Position numbers and translations under genes: made by a program
NCBI RefSeq assembly: GCF_014851815.1
Contig: NZ_JACVAJ010000001.1
Coordinates: forward strand, 1,550,001 to 1,614,000
Direction: 5' to 3'
DNA length: 64,000 bases
Origin: Pseudoxanthomonas sp. PXM01
GTDB taxonomy: Bacteria > Pseudomonadota > Gammaproteobacteria > Xanthomonadales > Xanthomonadaceae
Notes under the pieces: model-generated
The model's database searches: none
Seen by the model: only the letters and a program-made list of their open reading frames with translations
Told to the model about the DNA's origin: nothing
Shown: positions 47,010 to 56,878 of the stretch, piece by piece
Layout of the letters: each line of letters opens with the position of its first letter
Numbering within the stretch: position 1 is the first letter of the stretch

Positions 47010-49085
47010 GTGGCGAATCCCCTGTCCCGCCGCCTGCGCACCACGCTGTTCTATGCGCTGCGGACCGCGTTCCGCCTGACGCCCATGCCGCAGGGCACGC
47101 GTGACCGGTTGCGCGAACGATTTCTGGATACGAAGGGACACTGGGTTCCGGAAGGGCCGAAAGGGCAAGCACCGACAGGCGACCTGCCCCGTCGTCCTTA
47201 CGTGCGCTCTGACGAGCGCGCTATCGGTTACGTGCCCTACGAAAAGGGTGAACTCCCGGACCCGCTACCCGCCACGCTGGTCGCGTTCTACCTGCCGCAG
47301 TTCCACACGATCCCCGAGAACGACGCCTGGTGGGGCAAGGGCTTCACTGAGTGGCGAAACGTCACCCGCGCTCTCCCGCAGTTCGAAGGCCACGACCAGC
47401 CGAAACTGCCCGGCGAACTCGGCTTCTACGATCTTCGCAACGTCGAGGTCATGCACGAACAGGCACGGCTCGCCCGCGAGTACGGCATCAGCGCGTTCTG
47501 CTTTTACTTCTACTGGTTCGGCGGCAAGACCCTGCTCGAAACGCCGCTGCGCAACTGGCTCAACGACAAGACGATCGACCTCAAGTTCTGCCTGTGCTGG
47601 GCCAACGAGAAGTGGACCCGCACTTGGGATGGCCGTGGCAGCGAGATCCTGATCGACCAGCAACACTCGCCTGAAGACGATATCGCCTTCATTGAACACG
47701 TGGCGGAGTACCTTCGTGATCCCCGTTACCTGCGCGTCGACGGCATGCCCCTCCTCCTCGTCTATCGCCCCGGCGTGTTTCCGGACATCAAGAGTACGAT
47801 TGAGCGTTGGCGAGCGTGGTGCAGGAGCAATGGTGTTGGCGGCATACATATCGCATATGTACAAAGTTTCGATACGGCTGATCCCCGACATATGGGGTTC
47901 GATGCAGCGGTGGAGTTCCCGCCACTGGGGAGCAACCTGCCCTCTACGAACGACCAGTGGCGCCTGATCAACCCCTCCTACGGCGGCGACATCTTGGACT
48001 GGCGACAACTGCCAGAAGCCTCCCAGGCGAAGCAGCCTGTTGGATATCGCCAGTTTCCTGGAGTGAGTCCTCGCTGGGACAACGAAGCAAGGCGCCCCGG
48101 GCGCGGCCGAACATTCGTAAATGACCTGCCCTCGCGCTACGGCACCTGGCTAAGGAGAGCCATTGCCCGGACCCGCGCCCACGCCGAAGCAACGCCGGTG
48201 TTCATCAACGCGTGGAACGAATGGGCCGAAGGAGCCATGCTAGAGCCCTGTGCCGCGCGCGGTCATGCTTATCTCGATGCAACACGCCGCGCGCTCAACG
48301 CCGAGTCGGCGAAGGGCCATCACGCGGATGTGCAGGCTTGCGTGGTCGTCCATGCTTGGTACGTGGACGCATTCTCGGAAATTCTCGAGACTCTTACTTG
48401 CTGGGAGAGCCAGCTGTATCTCGTGGTGACGGCTCCCGCATCCATCGCGGAACAGCTGGACGACATGCTGAAGGCGCGGAGCGTGCCCCATGAACTCATC
48501 ATCGTGGAGAACCGGGGGAGGGATATCCTGCCCTTCTTGGAACTTGCTTCCCGATTGGCTCGACGTGGTTTTGATGTCGTCCTGAAACTGCATACGAAGA
48601 AGTCACCCCATCGCGAGAACGGCGACAACTGGCGGCGCGAGCTCGTTCAACTGCTAGCGGGCAACGGGCGAGGAGACGCCATCCTTGCCGCATTCAAGCA
48701 GGACGAAACGCTGGGTATGGTGAGCCCGCATGGACATCTTCTTGGACTCGCAAGCTACCCGGGCGCCAATATGGTGGAGGCCCAGAAGATCGCGGATATG
48801 GCCGGTATCGGCGCCATTCCTGCTGATGCGAAATTCGTATCGGGAAGCATGTTCTGGGTCAGACTGAACTTACTTGCCACTCTCATCGAGTTGCCGCTGC
48901 GGATCTCGGATTTCCAAGACGAGAGCGGCCAAATCGACGGCACACTGGCCCACGTGATCGAACGCCTGTTCGCCGTCTTCGTCAAGGCTGCCGGCGGTCA
49001 CGTCGCTACCACGGGCGAGCTACTGGGGCCCAGCGGAACGATCGTCGGCGCGCCAGAACTGTATCCGTACGCTGATCGCACCTGA
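47010..49085 (+). CDS. WbsX-like glycan protein fused to RgpF-type domain
   Basis: This 691-residue protein is probably a glycosyltransferase in O-antigen or other surface-glycan synthesis. The first domain (about 85-415) is of the WbsX type, with FYLPQFHTIPENDAWWGKGF, the FCFYFYWFGGKTLLETPL segment and INAWNEWAEGAMLEP. The second (about 435-691) resembles RgpF rhamnan-synthesis proteins (ENRGRDILPFLEL, LKLHTKKSPHR). The GTG at 47010 has AGGAG overlapping the ETF-QO stop. Base composition in its second half is visibly richer in AT than in its neighbours, which hints at transfer. It lies apart from the main polysaccharide genes. Confidence 0.82.
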   Translation: MANPLSRRLRTTLFYALRTAFRLTPMPQGTRDRLRERFLDTKGHWVPEGPKGQAPTGDLPRRPYVRSDERAIGYVPYEKGELPDPLPATLVAFYLPQFHTIPENDAWWGKGFTEWRNVTRALPQFEGHDQPKLPGELGFYDLRNVEVMHEQARLAREYGISAFCFYFYWFGGKTLLETPLRNWLNDKTIDLKFCLCWANEKWTRTWDGRGSEILIDQQHSPEDDIAFIEHVAEYLRDPRYLRVDGMPLLLVYRPGVFPDIKSTIERWRAWCRSNGVGGIHIAYVQSFDTADPRHMGFDAAVEFPPLGSNLPSTNDQWRLINPSYGGDILDWRQLPEASQAKQPVGYRQFPGVSPRWDNEARRPGRGRTFVNDLPSRYGTWLRRAIARTRAHAEATPVFINAWNEWAEGAMLEPCAARGHAYLDATRRALNAESAKGHHADVQACVVVHAWYVDAFSEILETLTCWESQLYLVVTAPASIAEQLDDMLKARSVPHELIIVENRGRDILPFLELASRLARRGFDVVLKLHTKKSPHRENGDNWRRELVQLLAGNGRGDAILAAFKQDETLGMVSPHGHLLGLASYPGANMVEAQKIADMAGIGAIPADAKFVSGSMFWVRLNLLATLIELPLRISDFQDESGQIDGTLAHVIERLFAVFVKAAGGHVATTGELLGPSGTIVGAPELYPYADRT

Positions 49086-49110
49086 AGCAGGTGGTACTGA
49101 ACTCCTTACG

Positions 49111-49143
49111 CAAAAAAAACGCCAGAAGCGAGAGCTTCTGGCG
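49111..49143 (-). terminator. Strong Rho-independent terminator of the metallopeptidase gene
   Basis: GCCAGAAGC and GCTTCTGGC pair around a 4-nt loop; on the minus strand the stem is followed by eight T residues (A-run at 49112-49119 on the plus strand). It should end the minus-strand metallopeptidase transcript and also separate it from the converging WbsX gene. Confidence 0.92.
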
Positions 49144-49171
49144 CGCATATGGAGTCACGTGTGAGCTGGTA

Positions 49172-51553
49172 TCAGCGGACGATTTCCCAACCCGCAGGAT
49201 AGCCGCCGGCGTAATTGATCGGCACGATGCTAAACGCTCCGCTGGACTGTGCCTGCCACATCCAGAGTTCAGTACGCGCGGCATTGCGCCAGACAATATC
49301 TGCGCGTCCATCACCGTTGAAGTCACCGATGGTGGAAACAAAATAATTGGACGACACGGAACGCGCACCACCGCCGGTCCAACTCGCTCCATTCATCAAC
49401 CAGTACTCGAGTAGACCTCCGCTCTGGTTGCGCCAGAACACATCGGCTCGGCCGTCCCCGTTGACGTCCCCGGCTCCCGCCACGTCCCAGCCTGCCGGGT
49501 ACGAACGGACGAACTGCGTGCTGAAACTACCACCGCTGGCTGCCTGCCAGATGTAGAGCTGCGTCTTGGCGGTGTCGTACCACAGGATGTCGGCAAGACC
49601 GTCACCATTGAAATCAGCGACTGCTGCGACGCGATAGATACTGGCCACGGGACGTTGTCCGCCAGCGGACCATTGCGCTCCGTTCATCAGCCAGTACTCG
49701 AGCGCTTGCGCGCTGGCGTTATGCCAGAAGATGTCCGACCGGCCGTCACCGTTAACGTCACCAACGCCTGCAACGGTCCACCCCGCAGGGTAGGAACGGA
49801 CGAAGGCGATGTCATAGCCACCCGAGGAATTACCCAGCCAGACGTACAGCTGGGTCTGCGCCGTATCGCTCCACAGAATGTCTGCGCGGCCATTGCCATC
49901 GAAATCACCGATGCCCAGCACCTTGTAGATACTCGAAACCGGGCGCGCACCCGCAGCTGTCCAGGACGGACCATTCATCAGCCATGGCTCGAGCTGTTGG
50001 GCGGTCGGGTTATGCCAGAAAATATCACTCCTGCCGTCTCCGTTGGCGTCCTGGTGGGCCCCTCCGGTGAAAGGCACTACCGTAGCCCGGAAGGCTGCGA
50101 CAACAGGAATCGTCTGGTTCAAACTGCGCGCATTGTCTTCGCTGTTAGCCACACCGCAAGCCAGATTGCCCGCAGCACCGCAGGTACTCTTGAGCGGCGT
50201 CGAGAAGATGCGGTGCGCGATCTGACCCGTGTCGCCATACGCCATCACGGTGTAGAAATTGCCGGCCGCCGCCGCCGTCTTGTAACCGAAGGAGTAGGCG
50301 TAGCGGCCATACTGCAGCGCGCCGCCCGTCGTCGTCGAGTTGGCGCGGTCGTGCGCCGAGCCCATCAGGTGCGCGGCTTCGTGCACCAGCGTTTCGTCGG
50401 CGCAGTAGTAGGTCTTGCCGTCGGTGCCGGTGTCAAAACCATCGCTGATCACCGCGTAACCCCATGCCGCGTCGGCGGCGGTGATAGCGGTCTGGTTCGC
50501 ACCGTTCAGCCATGCGATACCGCAACCTTCGTTCTCCGGCGTGTTGAACTTGCGCACCAGCACGGCGATATCGGCACCATACTGGTCACGCGCCGCGCGA
50601 AGAGGCGCCAAGCTTGCGGGAACGGTGACGGGGGAGCTGCCCGTACTGCCGGTCAGCTCCTGGAGCGCCGTCTGATTGGTATTGGTGTTGGTGTAACTGA
50701 CCTGCAGGGCATTCACGATGCGCAGGTAGCCGTTGATGTCACTGTTTGCGAAGGCCTGGTTGCCCACCTGCACCAGAAAGACCAGTCGCGTCGCGGCACC
50801 GGAAGCGCCGCCATTGGCGGTGGCGAACTCGGGCGTGTAGCCGATCGCGACATCGATCGTATTGGCTGCGCTCGGCGGCGCAGCCTGCGCGACGGCCGTC
50901 GCACCCTGGCTCACCTGGGCGGACTGGCTGACAGCGGCCGCCATGGACGAGCGCAGGGTGGCGGCCTCGGGAATCATCACGTCCTCGTGGCCCTTCGTCG
51001 CCGACACCACTTTGGAGGGGTCGGTCTGGACGGCGAACACGGTGCCGTTGCGGGTCTGCAGGCTCAGGGCAGGCTTGCCGTTGGCCTGGGGAATCGAGCC
51101 GAACACGGCTTTCTCGCCGAACGTGATGATGGCTTCTTGCATCTGGTCGCCACCGACCACGCGGCCGATCCAGGTCCAGTTGCCGTCGATCTCTTCGACG
51201 TGACGCTCGTAGCGCAGCTTGACCTGGCTGCCGTCGGGCGATGGCACGGTCATTTCACCGGTGGCGATGCCCTTGAAAGCATGGGCCTCGCTGATGGTGG
51301 TCGGGAACCACGTGTAGGCGCCCTCCTGCTTGGTCGGCGCCGCCTTGTTCGGATAGGACAACAGCGTGCCGCGATCCGGAGCGCTGGCGATCGAAGCGCC
51401 GATCGCACGTGCGAGCGGCAGCGTCGTGGGAAGGCTGCCGACCGGCTTGCTGGCGGCGACACCGCGCATTCCTGCCACGCCGGATTCGGAACCCTCTCCA
51501 CTGCACCCGGCCAAAACCAACATCAAGGCGCAAGCGCCAACCCGGAGTTTCAT
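49172..51553 (-). CDS. Lipoprotein metallopeptidase with FG-GAP-like repeats
   Basis: This is an exported zinc peptidase, probably surface- or periplasm-anchored. The 793-residue protein has lipobox LAGC (Cys17), a propeptide-like region (about 35-215), a reprolysin-like (M12B) catalytic domain with zinc motif HEAAHLMGSAHD (391-402) and a Met-turn VMAYGD (about 436), and a C-terminal half with six repeats of about 45-50 residues, each carrying DxNGDGRxD-type calcium-binding loops (FG-GAP/VCBS type). The repeats alternate in two forms, so they make three super-repeats. The ATG at 51553 follows AGAGGCG and was preferred to a longer frame because it begins the signal. It is an isolated gene between scoB and a converging glycan gene. 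Confidence 0.88.
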   Translation of the reverse strand: MKLRVGACALMLVLAGCSGEGSESGVAGMRGVAASKPVGSLPTTLPLARAIGASIASAPDRGTLLSYPNKAAPTKQEGAYTWFPTTISEAHAFKGIATGEMTVPSPDGSQVKLRYERHVEEIDGNWTWIGRVVGGDQMQEAIITFGEKAVFGSIPQANGKPALSLQTRNGTVFAVQTDPSKVVSATKGHEDVMIPEAATLRSSMAAAVSQSAQVSQGATAVAQAAPPSAANTIDVAIGYTPEFATANGGASGAATRLVFLVQVGNQAFANSDINGYLRIVNALQVSYTNTNTNQTALQELTGSTGSSPVTVPASLAPLRAARDQYGADIAVLVRKFNTPENEGCGIAWLNGANQTAITAADAAWGYAVISDGFDTGTDGKTYYCADETLVHEAAHLMGSAHDRANSTTTGGALQYGRYAYSFGYKTAAAAGNFYTVMAYGDTGQIAHRIFSTPLKSTCGAAGNLACGVANSEDNARSLNQTIPVVAAFRATVVPFTGGAHQDANGDGRSDIFWHNPTAQQLEPWLMNGPSWTAAGARPVSSIYKVLGIGDFDGNGRADILWSDTAQTQLYVWLGNSSGGYDIAFVRSYPAGWTVAGVGDVNGDGRSDIFWHNASAQALEYWLMNGAQWSAGGQRPVASIYRVAAVADFNGDGLADILWYDTAKTQLYIWQAASGGSFSTQFVRSYPAGWDVAGAGDVNGDGRADVFWRNQSGGLLEYWLMNGASWTGGGARSVSSNYFVSTIGDFNGDGRADIVWRNAARTELWMWQAQSSGAFSIVPINYAGGYPAGWEIVR

Positions 51554-51596
51554 ACGTACGCCTCTGAGAAAAAACGGATAGAGCCCCTGAACCGAC

Positions 51597-51602
51597 ACTA
51601 TA
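51597..51602 (-). promoter_or_regulatory. Possible -10 box of the metallopeptidase gene
   Basis: TATAGT on the minus strand lies 43 bp before the start codon, preceded by GGGC. No good -35 box is seen at 16-18 bp, so an activator or an extended -10 could be needed. Confidence 0.35.
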
Positions 51603-51731
51603 GCCCAGCCGCTGGACTACAAATAGCCAACAGGTTCCCCTCTCCGCCTTATCGGCCGGGAAACGTACAGCTGAAAGTCAGACGTGCGGCTCGGCGCACG
51701 GCAAGCGGACTTGCGTCACGACTAGCGGTGC

Positions 51732-52363
<632 letters not shown>

Positions 52364-52364
<1 letters not shown>

Positions 52365-53107
52365 CACTTGTCTCCTTGGCGGACGGTGCGCTGCTCGATG
52401 CGCTTCTCGGGGGTCGGGTTGTGGACAATGCGGTCCACATAGATGCCGGGCAGGTGCACATGGTCGGGATCGATTTCGCCGACTTCCACGACCTCCTCGA
52501 CTTCCGCGATGCAGACCTTGCCGGCCATGGCGCAGGCCGGGTTGAAGTTGCGCGCCGTCTTGCGGAAGACCAGATTGCCGGCCTTGTCGGCCTTCCACGC
52601 CTTGACCAGTGACACGTCGGCGCTGAGGGCGGTTTCCATGACGTACCAGTGCTCGCCGAACTGGCGGGTTTCCTTGCCTTCGGCCACCACCGTGCCGTAG
52701 CCGGTGCGGGTGAAGAAGGCGGGGATGCCAGCGCCACCGGCGCGCAGGCGTTCGGCCAGCGTGCCCTGCGGGTTGAATTCCAGTTCCAGTTCGCCGGACA
52801 GGAACTGCCGCTCGAACTCCTTGTTCTCGCCCACGTAGGACGAAATCATCTTCTTGATCTGCCGGGTCTCCAGCAGCAGACCCAGGCCGAAGCCATCCAC
52901 GCCGGCATTGTTGGAAATGGCGGTCAGGCCCTTGGCGCCGCTGTCGCGCAAGGCGCCGATCAACGCTTCCGGGATGCCGCACAGGCCGAAACCGCCGACC
53001 GCCAACGTCTGGCCATCGGCCACGACGCCCTTCAGCGCATCCGCCGCGCTGGGATAGAGCTTCTGCTTGCCTCTGGAGCCGGGGTTACCCGCCATGGCGC
53101 GATCCAT
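52364..53107 (-). CDS. scoA: 3-oxoacid CoA-transferase subunit A
   Basis: This is the alpha subunit of succinyl-CoA:3-ketoacid CoA-transferase. The 247-residue protein has the family core [14 protein letters not shown] and [12 protein letters not shown] and the [21 protein letters not shown] block, all conserved in ScoA. ATG codons at 53107 and 53095 are both possible starts. With scoB it forms a two-gene unit, divergent from the ATP-grasp gene. Confidence 0.95.
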
Positions 53108-53200
53108 TCAATGAGGAAAGCGCCATTCTACCCAGCGTCCTCCGACCGACACAGGTACTTTCGGGCAATGGGAATCGCGTGCGGGGCGTGCGCGCCCACG

Positions 53201-53206
53201 TACACT
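53201..53206 (+). promoter_or_regulatory. Possible -10 box very close to the ATP-grasp start
   Basis: TACACT ends 8 nt before the ATG at 53214. If it is used, transcription would begin at or next to the start codon and the mRNA would be leaderless. No -35 match and no ribosome site were found. Confidence 0.35.
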
Positions 53207-53213
53207 TGCCGGC

Positions 53214-54146
53214 ATGAAGACCCTTGCCCTCGTCACGGCCGTGGCCGCCTCCAGCCACGACGACGATCTCGCGCCGCTGCTCGACGCCTGTGCCGAGGCC
53301 GGCTTGCATGCCCGTGCCGTAGCCTGGGACGACCCGACGGTCAGCTGGGGACGGTTCGATGCGGCGCTGCTGCGCTCACCTTGGGACTACACCGAACGCT
53401 TGCCGGAATTCCTGGCCTGGTGCGCGCAGGTCGATCGGGTAACGGAACTGCTCAACCCGCTCAACGTGGTGCGCTGGAACACCGACAAGCACTATCTGGC
53501 GGATCTCGCCACCGTCGGCATCCCGGTGGTACCCACGCATTTCGTGGAACCGGATGCCGAGCCGATGGAAGCGCTGGCCGCGTTCCTGGCCGCTTTCGAC
53601 ACGGCCGAGTTCGTGGTCAAGCCGACGGTCAGTGCCGGTGCACGCGACACCCAGAGGTACGCTCGCGACCAGCAGTTCGCCGCCGGCAACCATGTCGCCC
53701 GGCTGCTCGACCGGGAACGCAGTGTGATGCTGCAACCCTATCTCGCCTCAGTCGATCGATATGGCGAGACCGCACTGCTTTACTTCGATGGACAGTTCAG
53801 CCATGCCATCCGCAAGTCCGCCCAGCTCGCCCCGGGCGAAGGTGCGCGGCAGGCCCCGATGGCGTCAGGTGGCATCGCGGCCGGCAGTGCCACCTCCGCC
53901 GAACAGGCGCTGGCGGAGCGTGTGCTGGCCGCCACCGCGCGTTTGAGGCAGCTGGAGGCTCCGTTGGCGTATGCCCGCATCGACCTGCTGGCGGGTGCGG
54001 AAGGCGAGCCTTGCCTGCTGGAACTCGAACTTACCGAGCCCTCCCTGTTCTTCGCCCAGGCGCCTGGCAGCGCCGGCCGGTTTGCCGGCCTGCTGGCGGC
54101 ACGCCTGGCAGACGGTACCGTACGGGCTCGCATGGACACCGCCTGA
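53214..54146 (+). CDS. ATP-grasp enzyme (DcsG/RimK-like), substrate unknown
   Basis: The 310-residue protein has an ATP-grasp fold: an N-terminal Rossmann-like part with LLRSPWDYTERLPEFLAWC (about residues 53-71), a central ATP-binding part with FVVKPTVSAGARDT (Lys in VKP) and a C-terminal metal site in the LLELELTEPSLFF segment. The RSPWDY motif is shared by proteins related to the cycloserine enzyme DcsG and other uncharacterised ATP-grasp ligases. It should join an amine or other nucleophile to a carboxylate using ATP, but the substrates are unknown. It is a single gene between scoAB and etfBA. Confidence 0.75.
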   Translation: MKTLALVTAVAASSHDDDLAPLLDACAEAGLHARAVAWDDPTVSWGRFDAALLRSPWDYTERLPEFLAWCAQVDRVTELLNPLNVVRWNTDKHYLADLATVGIPVVPTHFVEPDAEPMEALAAFLAAFDTAEFVVKPTVSAGARDTQRYARDQQFAAGNHVARLLDRERSVMLQPYLASVDRYGETALLYFDGQFSHAIRKSAQLAPGEGARQAPMASGGIAAGSATSAEQALAERVLAATARLRQLEAPLAYARIDLLAGAEGEPCLLELELTEPSLFFAQAPGSAGRFAGLLAARLADGTVRARMDTA

Positions 54147-54150
54147 CGGC

Positions 54151-54156
54151 TAAAAT
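54151..54156 (+). promoter_or_regulatory. Possible -10 box for etfBA
   Basis: TAAAAT directly after the ATP-grasp stop lies 66 bp before the etfB ATG. The upstream region has no clear -35 box. It would give an mRNA leader of about 60 nt. Confidence 0.3.
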
Positions 54157-54221
54157 CGGCGTTCTGCCCTCGGCCAGCCGCCGCGGCCGGGCCTCACCGC
54201 TCCTACAGGAATTCCCGCAGG

Positions 54222-54968
54222 ATGAAGATTCTCGTCGCCTACAAGCGCGTGGTGGACTACAACGTCCGCATCCAGGTCAAGCCGGACGGGTCCGGCGTGG
54301 TCACCGACGGCGTCAAGCTGTCGCCCAATCCCTTCGACGAAATCGCATTGGAAGAAGCCCTGCGCCTGCGCGACAAGGGCATCGCCACCGAGGTCGTGGT
54401 CGCCACCATCGCGCCAGCCGATGCCCAGGCCCACCTGCGCAACGGCCTGGCCATGGGCGCCAACCGCGCCGTCCATGTGGTCACCAACCAGGCCATCCAG
54501 CCGCTGACCGCCGCCCGCACCCTGCTCAAGCTGGTCGAGAAGGAAGCGCCGGACCTGGTGATCCTCGGCAAGCAGGCCATCGACGACGACGCCAACCAGA
54601 CCGGCCAGATGCTGGCCACGCTGTGGGGCCGCCCGCAGGCCACCTTCGCCAGCAAGCTCGAGGTGGCCGACGGCAAGGCCACGGTGACGCGCGAAGTCGA
54701 CGCCGGTCTGGAGACACTGGAAGTCGACCTGCCGGCCGTGGTCACCACCGACCTGCGCCTCAACGAGCCGCGCTTCATCAAGCTGCCGGACATCATGAAG
54801 GCCAAGAGCAAGCCGCTGGAAACGCTGCAGCTGGCCGACCTGGGCGTCGATGCCGCCGACACCCACAAGACCACCCACTACGCCCCGCCTGCCAAGCGCA
54901 GCAAGGGCGTCATGGTGAAGGACGCGGCCGAACTGGTCGCCGCACTCAAGCAGAAGGGGTTGCTGTAA
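54222..54968 (+). CDS. etfB: Electron transfer flavoprotein beta subunit EtfB
   Basis: EtfB is the small subunit of the soluble flavoprotein that collects electrons from acyl-CoA and other dehydrogenases. The 248-residue protein has the ETF beta signature regions (VAYKRVVDYNVRIQVKPDGSG, SPNPFDEIALEEALRL, and the AMP-binding DLVILGKQAIDDDANQTGQM). It overlaps etfA by one base (TAATG). The ribosome site GCAGG sits directly before the ATG. In xanthomonads etfBA marks the edge of the lipopolysaccharide cluster. Confidence 0.96.
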   Translation: MKILVAYKRVVDYNVRIQVKPDGSGVVTDGVKLSPNPFDEIALEEALRLRDKGIATEVVVATIAPADAQAHLRNGLAMGANRAVHVVTNQAIQPLTAARTLLKLVEKEAPDLVILGKQAIDDDANQTGQMLATLWGRPQATFASKLEVADGKATVTREVDAGLETLEVDLPAVVTTDLRLNEPRFIKLPDIMKAKSKPLETLQLADLGVDAADTHKTTHYAPPAKRSKGVMVKDAAELVAALKQKGLL

Positions 54969-55906
54969 TGGCCAAGGTTCTCGTCATCGCTGAACACCTG
55001 GACGGCAAGCTCAACGCCTCCACCGCCAAGACCGTCAGTGCCGCCGCTGCTGTCGGCGCGGAAGCCATCGATGTGGTCGTGCTGGCCGCCGATCCGGCGA
55101 CCGTCGCTGCTGACGCCGCACAGATCGCAGGCGTCACGAAGGTACTGGCCGTGGCCAATGCCGCCAACGCGAATGCCATCGCGCAAGTGCTGGCGCCGCA
55201 GATCGCGGCGCTGGCCGCCGGCTACACGCACGTGTTCGCCCCGTCGACCACCTTCGGCAAGGACCTGCTGCCCTGCGTCGCCGCGCTGCTCGGCGTCAAC
55301 CAGGTGTCCGACCTGATGGCCATGGATGGCCCGCACACCTTCAAGCGCCCGATCTACGCCGGCAACGCGATCATCACGGTCGACGTTCCCGCCGACCAGA
55401 CCGTCGTCGCCACCGTGCGTACGGCCTCGTGGCCGGAGGCCGCGAAGGGCGGCAGCGCAGCGATCGAAGCGGCGAACGTGGAAGCGACGTTGCCGACGCA
55501 CACCCGTTACGTCGGTCTCGCCGCCGGCAAGTCCGACCGCCCCGACCTGCAGAGCGCCAAGCGCGTCGTCTCCGGCGGCCGCGGCGTCGGCTCGGCCGAG
55601 AACTTCAAGGTCATCTACGCCCTGGCCGACAAGCTGGGCGCCGCCGTCGGCGCCTCGCGCGCCGCGGTAGATGCGGGCTATGTGCCCAACGAACTGCAGG
55701 TCGGCCAGACCGGCAAGATCATCGCCCCCGAGCTGTACGTAGCCGTCGGCATCTCCGGCGCCATCCAGCACCTGACCGGCATCAAGGACGCCGGCACCAT
55801 CGTGGCGATCAATAAGGACGGCGAGGCGCCGATCTTCGAGATCGCGGATATCGGGCTGGTGGGGGATTTGTTCCAACTGCTGCCTGACTTGGAGTCTAGT
55901 CTCTAG
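54968..55906 (+). CDS. etfA: Electron transfer flavoprotein alpha subunit EtfA
   Basis: EtfA binds FAD and works with EtfB and ETF-QO (45374-47002). The 312-residue protein starts [15 protein letters not shown] and carries the alpha-subunit FAD motif [20 protein letters not shown] near the C-terminus and the conserved [10 protein letters not shown]. It overlaps etfB by one base. The next gene begins an AT-richer polysaccharide region. Confidence 0.96.
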   Translation: MAKVLVIAEHLDGKLNASTAKTVSAAAAVGAEAIDVVVLAADPATVAADAAQIAGVTKVLAVANAANANAIAQVLAPQIAALAAGYTHVFAPSTTFGKDLLPCVAALLGVNQVSDLMAMDGPHTFKRPIYAGNAIITVDVPADQTVVATVRTASWPEAAKGGSAAIEAANVEATLPTHTRYVGLAAGKSDRPDLQSAKRVVSGGRGVGSAENFKVIYALADKLGAAVGASRAAVDAGYVPNELQVGQTGKIIAPELYVAVGISGAIQHLTGIKDAGTIVAINKDGEAPIFEIADIGLVGDLFQLLPDLESSL

Positions 55907-55982
55907 CATGCGACCGCTCGCGGCGTATCCTCACGCGGCACCTATTGGCAACGAATTTTCTCTCGGCCACAGGAATTCGACG

Positions 55983-56588
55983 ATGCATCCCACTAGACTG
56001 GCTTTTGCACTCTGCTTGCTCGCCGCTCTGGCGGCCTGCGACCGCACTCCTTCGCAGGCTCCTGCCGAACCCGCTACGATGCCGACTGCGACGCAGGATG
56101 CCATCGGAATCGACCCGCAAGCGACGGCTCCGGCCGACCCCAACGCTATCGACACGCCCATTCCCGACGAAGCCTTCGGGGCCACTTTGAGCGTCGTCGG
56201 ACCGCCCCGCATGTCTGCATCTGGCACCGGCTTCGACATCGTGTTGCAAGTCGCCAACACAGGCACATCAGCGCTGTATGGCGTCGGATCCAAGCAGGTG
56301 AACATCGGCGTGCAGATCCTTGGGGACAAGGATGATGTAGAGGCATCGGGGGGGGTCCGTGATTTCATGCGCAAGGGCCTCCCCTACCTATCACAGGGCG
56401 CCCAGTCCAATGTCGTCGTGACCGTTCCTGCCGACCAGCGCCTGAACGGCCGCAAGCTGCGCTTCGCGCTAGTACAGGAACACGTGCGCTGGCACGAGGA
56501 CACGCCTGAGAAGCGAATCGACCTGGGTCCGTTCCGCATTTGCGGGAGCCAGGTCTGCGATGCCGCCGGCCAGCCGCTGCCGAATTGA
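55983..56588 (+). CDS. Lipoprotein with Ig-like/CARDB-type domain, function unknown
   Basis: I do not recognise a named family. The 201-residue product (from ATG 55983) has lipobox AAC near residue 19 (LAALAAC), a Pro/Ala/Thr-rich linker to about residue 60 and one beta-sandwich-like domain. The pattern of the domain (VNIGVQIL, LPYLSQGAQSNVVV, LRFALVQEHVRWH) resembles a domain found after glycosyltransferase and methyltransferase modules in polysaccharide loci, which ends in a DLVQEGVAWF-like motif. A frame start 75 bp earlier exists, but it lies upstream of the lipoprotein signal. The position at the etfA/polysaccharide border suggests an envelope-glycan role. Confidence 0.65.
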   Translation: MHPTRLAFALCLLAALAACDRTPSQAPAEPATMPTATQDAIGIDPQATAPADPNAIDTPIPDEAFGATLSVVGPPRMSASGTGFDIVLQVANTGTSALYGVGSKQVNIGVQILGDKDDVEASGGVRDFMRKGLPYLSQGAQSNVVVTVPADQRLNGRKLRFALVQEHVRWHEDTPEKRIDLGPFRICGSQVCDAAGQPLPN

Positions 56589-56878
56589 GCACCGGCTGAT
56601 CCAGCCTTCCGCTCGAATCCGTCGGTCCTGATCCGGAGTGCCCGGTATCCGTGGGGTACTCCAAATGGATGGCCATGGGGCGATGGGCGCGCTGCGGTGG
56701 GCACCCGAGATGTCGGGAACCTGAGCGGAGGTCGCGGTTGACGTCTGATTTGCAATCTACGGGCGATATCCTGCCCCACAGCATCAGTGGCGCGACCTCG
56801 CATCCGTCCCGGATCAAGCCCATCTGATCCCGTGTCGAGCGCGTCAATCGCTGCCCGCAGTTGATCAAGGAACACATT

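Noticed and set aside
52649..54967. A long in-frame extension before etfA
   Set aside because: It covers scoA in antisense and the ATP-grasp gene and etfB in another frame; the ATG at 54968 gives the normal EtfA start.
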